DNA of 64,000 bases. It comes from Bacteroidales bacterium (GTDB taxonomy: Bacteria > Bacteroidota > Bacteroidia > Bacteroidales > UBA932). This document shows positions 58,930 to 64,000 of this stretch, one piece after another. Every line of letters begins with the position of its first letter. Positions within the stretch are counted from its first letter, which is position 1. Location: assembly GCA_017471965.1 (NCBI GenBank), contig JAFURF010000008.1, forward strand, positions 1 to 64,000. The letters run 5' to 3'. Made by a program: the position numbers and the translations under genes. The notes beneath the pieces are model-generated. The model was not told where the DNA came from. It did not search any database and was given only the letters and a program-made list of their open reading frames with translations.

Positions 58930-60237
58930 TCATTTCTTTCCATACTCGGGATCGACCTTGAGCAGCAAAGTCACCAGGACAGTCACAAGACAGCATATCA
59001 TAACGAATCCGAAGAAATGCACATAGCCTGTGGTTTCCTGGATATAGCCTGCGACCATACCAGGAAGCATCATGCTCAAAGCCATGAATGCCGTACACAG
59101 CGAATAATGTGCCGTCTTGAATTCGCCTGTCGAAAAATATATAAGGTAGAGCATATATGCCGTGAATCCGAATCCGTAACCGAACTGGTCAAGCGCCACA
59201 CAGGAACTTATCAGAAGTATGTTCTGAGGCTGGTACATTGCCAGAAATACGAATGAAAGGCATGGAAGGGTCAGACTCAGGGCCATAGGCCACAGTGACT
59301 TCTTCAATCCCAATCGTGATGCCGCTATACCGCCAAGGATGCCACCCACAGTCAACGCAGCAACTCCAACCGTTCCATAGACCAGACCTACCGTCTCTGT
59401 AGAAAGGCCGAGTCCTCCCTCTGCCTGCGGATCCAGAAGGAAAGGATTCATCATCTTTACAAGAAACGCTTCAGGGAGTCTGTAAAGGAGCATGAAAGCC
59501 AAGGCTATCCACACATGTTTCTTCTTGAAGAAGGTCACGAAAGTTCTTCCGAAATCCCTGAATATTCCTTTGACAGTATTTCCGCCTTCACGCATACGGT
59601 CTGCGGACGGACGCGGGAGCATGAATGTATGCCATACAGTCACAAGAGCAAGAATCACGGCGCTGACAAGAATCGTCGTCATCCATGCCTGAGGGATATC
59701 ACCTGTCTTTCTTTCCAATATTCCCGCTATGACGACAAGTACGCCCTGGCCGAAAATGGATGACAACCGGTAGAAGGTGCTTCTGATTCCCACAAAAAGA
59801 GACTGGTCACCGGGATTCAGGGCAATCATATAGAATCCGTCGGCAGCGATATCATGAGTAGCAGAGGCAAATGCCGTTATCCAGAACAGCACGAGAGTGA
59901 TCATGAACAGCGAAATACCGGTATCCCCGGCAGCGATCACTTCAGGTGATGGATGCGGCAAGGTAAATGCAAGAAGGGCAAAGGCTACAGACATTATGAC
60001 CTGCATGGCCATCACCCACCAGCGTTTTGTCCTGATGATGTCCACAAACGGGCTCCATAACGGCTTAATGACCCAAGGAAGATAGAGAAGACCCGTATAC
60101 AAGGCCATCTCACCATTCGGCATGCCCATTCTGGTGAACATGATCACTGAGATGTTGTTTACCAGAAAATAAGGAATGCCCTCGGCAAAATACAATGTAG
60201 GGATCCACCACCACGGATTCATGCTTCTTTCCTTCAT
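58930..60237 (-). CDS. AmpG-like MFS permease (muropeptide importer type)
   Basis: 435 residues with twelve predicted membrane helices. The N-terminal NPWWWIPTLYFAEGIPYFLV and YTGLLYLPWVIKPLWSPFVD match the AmpG/acetyl-CoA-transporter-like branch of the major facilitator superfamily; ATHDIAADGFYMIALNPGDQ with GIRSTFYRLSSIFGQGVL is the corresponding helix 4-5 region, and DQFGYGFGFTAYMLYLIYFS in helix 10 is also conserved. AmpG imports anhydro-muropeptides. The neighbours, a SpoIID-domain protein on one side (4-base overlap) and NamZ on the other, support peptidoglycan recovery. Direct evidence for the substrate is lacking. Confidence 0.9.
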   Translation of the reverse strand: MKERSMNPWWWIPTLYFAEGIPYFLVNNISVIMFTRMGMPNGEMALYTGLLYLPWVIKPLWSPFVDIIRTKRWWVMAMQVIMSVAFALLAFTLPHPSPEVIAAGDTGISLFMITLVLFWITAFASATHDIAADGFYMIALNPGDQSLFVGIRSTFYRLSSIFGQGVLVVIAGILERKTGDIPQAWMTTILVSAVILALVTVWHTFMLPRPSADRMREGGNTVKGIFRDFGRTFVTFFKKKHVWIALAFMLLYRLPEAFLVKMMNPFLLDPQAEGGLGLSTETVGLVYGTVGVAALTVGGILGGIAASRLGLKKSLWPMALSLTLPCLSFVFLAMYQPQNILLISSCVALDQFGYGFGFTAYMLYLIYFSTGEFKTAHYSLCTAFMALSMMLPGMVAGYIQETTGYVHFFGFVMICCLVTVLVTLLLKVDPEYGKK

Positions 60238-62489
60238 ATCAGTTCACTTCCCGGATAATAATGTTTCAAAATCTCGTCATATGCATATCCTTCAGAGGCC
60301 ATGACCGCCGCCCCAATCTGGCAAAGGCCTACTCCATGCCCCCATCCCTTGCCATGCAGGATGACCTTGCTGTCTGTCACTTCTGCTTCAAAATCGGAAC
60401 TGCGCAGATGGCTTTCCGACAGCAGACGTCTGATCTCCAGTTCCTTGCCGACGACAAGAGTACCCTCTTCACCGACAATACGCAACTTCATGATACGTCC
60501 GGAACCGCCTCTTTCCAATGGTTCCAATGCCGTCAGACGTCCTATCCTGATTCCGCTTTTCCGTTCTATCATCTCCGAAAGACAGTCCCTGTCATATTCA
60601 ACAGTCCATCGATAGAAGTCCACGGTCTCGCGGTCGTAGTCGTTGAGGACCTGGGCAAGTATATCCTTGTCTTCGGTATCGCAGAACGATTTTCCGTGAG
60701 GGTCATGCCCCGGAGTATCCGGAACCGCCTGCAGATATGGCTTGTCCTCATCTTCCCAACATGTACCGTATCTTTCCATCACACCGCCGCAGCACTTCGA
60801 GAATCTGGTGTCGCACAGTTCCCCTCCATATGAAAGAGTCTGTCCCCATGTGGAATCTATCACCTTGCGTACGGTTTTTCCTACGGCCCGTGTAAGTCCC
60901 TGATAACGCTGGCAATGATCATCCGCGCACACATCAAAGAGCCTGTGGTCCTGATGATCGTACCATTTCACATATTCATGCCTGTCGGAAACATCATCCT
61001 TATGCATGCATCTGTCGAGGTCCAGCATGAGGGAAGGAAGGTCGTGCACCCCTTCAGGGACAGTCGGACGGCAGACTTTCCGCGCTGACGACACCATGGA
61101 CATTACCCATGAACGGGAAATGACAGCATGGGCCTTCAGGAACTCTTCCGAAGCAGAGGCGCTCATTTCCGAAGATATCACACTGAGAAGATAGTCCTCC
61201 ACACCTATGATGTTTATGGCGGTGAGTCTGTCCCTGTCGACGATTATCTTGAGCGAACCGGCAAACTTCTGCGTCTCCTGCCTCTCCCAATGGAAATTGA
61301 CACCGATCGTCACTCCATGGAGAACAAAAGAGGGTTCTGCAAACATGGTGGAAAGGGTCTGAGCCTCGAAATACAGTTCATCATACAGGGCACCGTCATA
61401 TTCTATCTTGCCTTCCTTCAGAACCGCCTTTCTTGGGCCGGCACCGTCCGAAAGTATCTCGAACTCTATCTCTTTTGCTGACATTATCCCAACATGGAGT
61501 TCCGGTTGCGTACGGGTAAGGCGTCGGAGAATCTTCTCTTCCTCTTCCTTGCTTACAGACACTTCAGAAATCATTTCATTCAGAAGGTTCTCGTCAAGTT
61601 TCTCGTATTCAGCCTCTACAGGGACGATGAATACACCTCCCATATCGGCGCATCCGGGACTCATGGTGAGGTGATCCGGGCCGTCGCTGAAATAGTGATG
61701 CGAACGATGGCATCTGCGGAATACCACGATCGACCTGAAACCTTTAGGGGTCCTGTATGTAAAAAGATTGAAGAGAGGTTCATCATCCCCTTCCGGGACA
61801 TCCGCACAGTCCAGCAGACGGTAGAACATCTTTGCGGCAGACTTGGATGTCTCCGAATCGATTACAAACACTCCTGTCGTGAATCTCCTGTAGTGATACA
61901 GAGCGGCGTCCCTGACGGAAGTGACATAATCAAGTACGGTCTGCCCGGCCGGATCCGGTCCGTCAATCATGCTGTCTATATCGTTACGCAGAGGTATCAG
62001 TCCTTGCGGAGCCGCCTGAAAGTGATGATGGTCCGGTGCAGAAGCGCCGCTTCTCGGTCCGTTGTAGAAGAAGGTAAATCCGTCATATTTCGCTGCAAGA
62101 TCGAGCATGTCCACATAACGCCTTCTGATAGACTGGTCTACATGCTTGTCAGACGCAATCACGAGATGGTCCGGAAATATCGGATACGGATTCACCAGAA
62201 CATCATACTTTTTCCCTTTACGTCCTTCAAACTTGAGCATGATCTGCTCATTCGGACGGTTCTCACGGCAAAGGAAACATTTCCTTTTCGCGATATCAGC
62301 CTTGGTGAGTCTTGCTGCTGACGAGATCATGCGGGCCGGATTGAACTGAAGCCTTACCGTCAGGCCACCGGCATCCAACTCCCTTACCCTGACGTTCTTC
62401 AAAGCACGGAAGTTGTCACAGGCAAGAGGCCACCTCGACAACTGGTCACCTACAAACTTCTCTATCTTTCTGTTGCTGTTCATGGACAT
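60234..62489 (-). CDS. DUF4922 - SpoIID/LytB fusion protein
   Basis: 751 residues. Residues 1-330 are a HIT-superfamily-like nucleotidyl-transfer domain (DUF4922): CFLCRENRP (Cys71, Cys74), [20 protein letters not shown], and the His triad-like [12 protein letters not shown] (His154-156). Residues about 340-751 are a SpoIID/LytB domain: [41 protein letters not shown] and [20 protein letters not shown]. SpoIID cuts peptidoglycan glycan strands with stripped stems; LytB enhances amidases. No signal peptide is visible, so the fusion is cytoplasmic and should act on imported fragments. Fusions of this kind occur in other Bacteroidales next to ampG. It overlaps the GT2 gene by 10 bases and the permease by 4. 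Confidence 0.9.
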   Translation of the reverse strand: MSMNSNRKIEKFVGDQLSRWPLACDNFRALKNVRVRELDAGGLTVRLQFNPARMISSAARLTKADIAKRKCFLCRENRPNEQIMLKFEGRKGKKYDVLVNPYPIFPDHLVIASDKHVDQSIRRRYVDMLDLAAKYDGFTFFYNGPRSGASAPDHHHFQAAPQGLIPLRNDIDSMIDGPDPAGQTVLDYVTSVRDAALYHYRRFTTGVFVIDSETSKSAAKMFYRLLDCADVPEGDDEPLFNLFTYRTPKGFRSIVVFRRCHRSHHYFSDGPDHLTMSPGCADMGGVFIVPVEAEYEKLDENLLNEMISEVSVSKEEEEKILRRLTRTQPELHVGIMSAKEIEFEILSDGAGPRKAVLKEGKIEYDGALYDELYFEAQTLSTMFAEPSFVLHGVTIGVNFHWERQETQKFAGSLKIIVDRDRLTAINIIGVEDYLLSVISSEMSASASEEFLKAHAVISRSWVMSMVSSARKVCRPTVPEGVHDLPSLMLDLDRCMHKDDVSDRHEYVKWYDHQDHRLFDVCADDHCQRYQGLTRAVGKTVRKVIDSTWGQTLSYGGELCDTRFSKCCGGVMERYGTCWEDEDKPYLQAVPDTPGHDPHGKSFCDTEDKDILAQVLNDYDRETVDFYRWTVEYDRDCLSEMIERKSGIRIGRLTALEPLERGGSGRIMKLRIVGEEGTLVVGKELEIRRLLSESHLRSSDFEAEVTDSKVILHGKGWGHGVGLCQIGAAVMASEGYAYDEILKHYYPGSELI

Positions 62490-63922
62490 AATCTGGAATT
62501 CTTTCTGTTATATGCAATCCTAGCCTCAAGTTCCCATGTCCTGATACGGTCCTTGTACAGATTGTTGGCATTCACTTTCTCCACATCCAGGGCGGCATCC
62601 GAATTGCCCTCCCACCTTCTGCAGCAGTAGAGCACATCATATATGCGTCCGATGCGGTATTCACGGCTGATTCGCAGCCCCATGGCATAGTCCTCGCCAT
62701 AACTTGTATTCGGCAGATTGATCTTCCTGAACAGAGATGTCCGGAAGGCCCTTGGTGCGCCCAGTCCGTTGATCCTCAAGGCATTGTTCCTGCCGTTGTC
62801 TTCCGTCCACTCACGGTGGTCAATTATTCCCGGAGGTATCGGATTCATACTGAAGTCCGTCATCTGATATGTGCCTACGACCATGGCGCATTTCTGCATC
62901 CTGAAAGCATCCACGATCTTCTTCAATGTGTCCGGTCCGCCATATACATCATCACTGTCAAGTTGCACGGAGAATTCACCGCATGACGGATGATGGACGG
63001 CCAGGTTCCAGCATCCCCCTATTCCCAGGTCATGCTTCGCAGGGACCAGATGAATCAGGCGCGGGTCTTCTGCGGCGAGGCCTTCCAGCAGAGCCGTAGT
63101 GCCGTCTGTGGAATGGTTGTCCACGACTATCACATTGAACGGGAAGTCACATTCCTGACCCAAGGCGCTCATGACAGCATCCTTTACGGTCCTTATCCTG
63201 TTGAATACTGGTATCACCACTGTTGCCACGACAGGAAAAGTGCGGGTGCCATCTTCCGCCACTTCCTTGAAATCCGGCTCCAGAAAGGCTCCGATGCGCT
63301 TGAGGTGCTCTGTGCAGATTGCTTCCATCTCTATCTGGACAGCCCTGTTCTTCGGGTCCACATAGTCGAACTGCTTCTCACCAGAAAGCCTGAGGTCCTT
63401 CTCTATTTCGGAATAAAGATATTCATTGACATGCACTATCTTCTTCATCCTCAGACGCAGATCGTACAGGGCGCCCCACTGACGGTCCGTCTCCATGGCA
63501 CGTACGGCCCTGCGGAACGACGAGGTCCTGAACACGAGCACGCTTCCGAAATCAAAATCATCCCTCAAGGCCCCCTTCTGACAATCTATCAGAGGATGTC
63601 TGCGCTTTTCCACACTTCCGTCTGCCCTGGTCATTACCTTATAATGGTCGGAATACAGCATATCAGCCCCGGTATCCTCAGCGATTGAGAGGAATCGGTC
63701 GAGAGCGAACATACCCATCTCGAGAGGACTGTCTTTCGTATATATGAGAATGTATTTCCCGGAAGCAGCCTCGACAATGCTCCTGAGGGTATCGGTACTG
63801 CGAAGTGAGACTCCATGAAGCATCGTTACACCGGAAAAGGAATCGCTCCTGCTGAATGATTCCACTGTCACTTCGATGTCCGTGCCGGACATGGAAGGCA
63901 TAAAGCACTCTATGTTAGCCAT
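62480..63922 (-). CDS. Glycosyltransferase family 2 protein with duplicated domain
   Basis: 480 residues from the ATG at 63922 ([13 protein letters not shown]); an ATG eight codons earlier would overlap the end of the preceding gene. The second half is a typical GT-A domain: [60 protein letters not shown] with the Asp-x-Asp-like SDD, and [20 protein letters not shown]. The first half (5-200) looks like a degenerate GT-A copy ([40 protein letters not shown]). It has no membrane segment. It precedes the DUF4922-SpoIID gene with a 10-base overlap, so it belongs to the peptidoglycan-fragment operon. Donor and acceptor are unknown. Confidence 0.9.
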   Translation of the reverse strand: MANIECFMPSMSGTDIEVTVESFSRSDSFSGVTMLHGVSLRSTDTLRSIVEAASGKYILIYTKDSPLEMGMFALDRFLSIAEDTGADMLYSDHYKVMTRADGSVEKRRHPLIDCQKGALRDDFDFGSVLVFRTSSFRRAVRAMETDRQWGALYDLRLRMKKIVHVNEYLYSEIEKDLRLSGEKQFDYVDPKNRAVQIEMEAICTEHLKRIGAFLEPDFKEVAEDGTRTFPVVATVVIPVFNRIRTVKDAVMSALGQECDFPFNVIVVDNHSTDGTTALLEGLAAEDPRLIHLVPAKHDLGIGGCWNLAVHHPSCGEFSVQLDSDDVYGGPDTLKKIVDAFRMQKCAMVVGTYQMTDFSMNPIPPGIIDHREWTEDNGRNNALRINGLGAPRAFRTSLFRKINLPNTSYGEDYAMGLRISREYRIGRIYDVLYCCRRWEGNSDAALDVEKVNANNLYKDRIRTWELEARIAYNRKNSRLCP

Positions 63923-63932
63923 ATAAATGATT

Positions 63933-64000
63933 TTACAACAATGCAAGAAGAGATTTGCGGATCATATGGAACTCTGATTCGAAATTAGGGGTGAAGATGC
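63933..64000 (-). CDS. C-terminal end of an upstream gene (partial)
   Basis: The minus strand is open from the window edge to TAA at 63935-63933 and reads [20 protein letters not shown] then L. The end lies 10 bases before the GT2 start, as expected in this tight operon. Only 21 residues are visible, so no family can be given, and chance openness is possible. Confidence 0.3.
   Translation of the reverse strand, partial: IFTPNFESEFHMIRKSLLALL

Overview
The window looks like chromosome of a Bacteroidales bacterium (phylum Bacteroidota). This rests on the many promoters of the type TTTG-N19-TAnnTTTG, a SusC/SusD pair with a hybrid two-component regulator, a Bacteroidota-type L34 protein, and families typical of the group (exported PepSY-like proteins, DUF4838, DUF6515, a DUF4922-SpoIID fusion, a lipoprotein serpin). 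Base composition is near 48-50% G+C, but the left edge is more AT-rich. No rRNA, CRISPR array, transposase or integrase was seen. The species is not identified.

Layout. 1-5.7 kb: partial RhuM-family gene, a two-component system divergent from a small exported plug/carboxypeptidase-like protein, an outer-membrane barrel gene, a gene-free stretch with palindromes and tRNA-Leu, and an acyltransferase. 5.7-11 kb: a frameshifted exported-protein gene, tRNA-fMet, hisS, an exported C1 peptidase, a PepSY-like protein and an SPFH protein. 11-19.7 kb: FecCD/ATPase transporter, then a housekeeping block polA - ECF sigma factor - rsmG - rpmH, a GH28 enzyme overlapping tadA, YqaA-like and TSUP membrane proteins, tRNA-Gln. 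20-44.5 kb: a polysaccharide utilisation locus. 44.5-51.2 kb: two membrane-anchored LecA-like proteins, class I fumarase, a frameshifted PagL-like barrel gene and prfB. 51.3-55.1 kb: DUF4838 protein, murI and a coupled esterase. 55.2-64 kb (minus strand): DUF6515 protein and an apparent operon of GT2, DUF4922-SpoIID fusion, AmpG-like permease, serpin and NamZ-like enzyme.

How the genes work together. The locus at 20-44.5 kb holds an AGE-family epimerase lipoprotein, a hybrid sensor/AraC regulator, two GH9 glucanases, two GH31 enzymes, SusC, SusD, a GH3 beta-glucosidase and an unassigned 608-residue secreted protein. GH9, alpha-xylosidase-like GH31 and GH3 together suggest a xylose-substituted beta-1,4-glucan such as xyloglucan. 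The minus-strand operon near the right edge suggests salvage of peptidoglycan sugars: NamZ releases MurNAc, the SpoIID domain acts on glycan, and AmpG imports muropeptides.

Main leads: (1) four GTTAAC half-sites at 10-11 bp spacing between the two-component operon and the divergent plug-like protein; (2) the 608-residue protein closing the polysaccharide locus, a candidate new glycosidase family; (3) a tandem pair of membrane-anchored LecA-like proteins; (4) a serpin inside the peptidoglycan-salvage operon; (5) a DNA polymerase I with degenerate proofreading motifs; (6) strong unexplained palindromes at 7860-7927 and 9379-9414.
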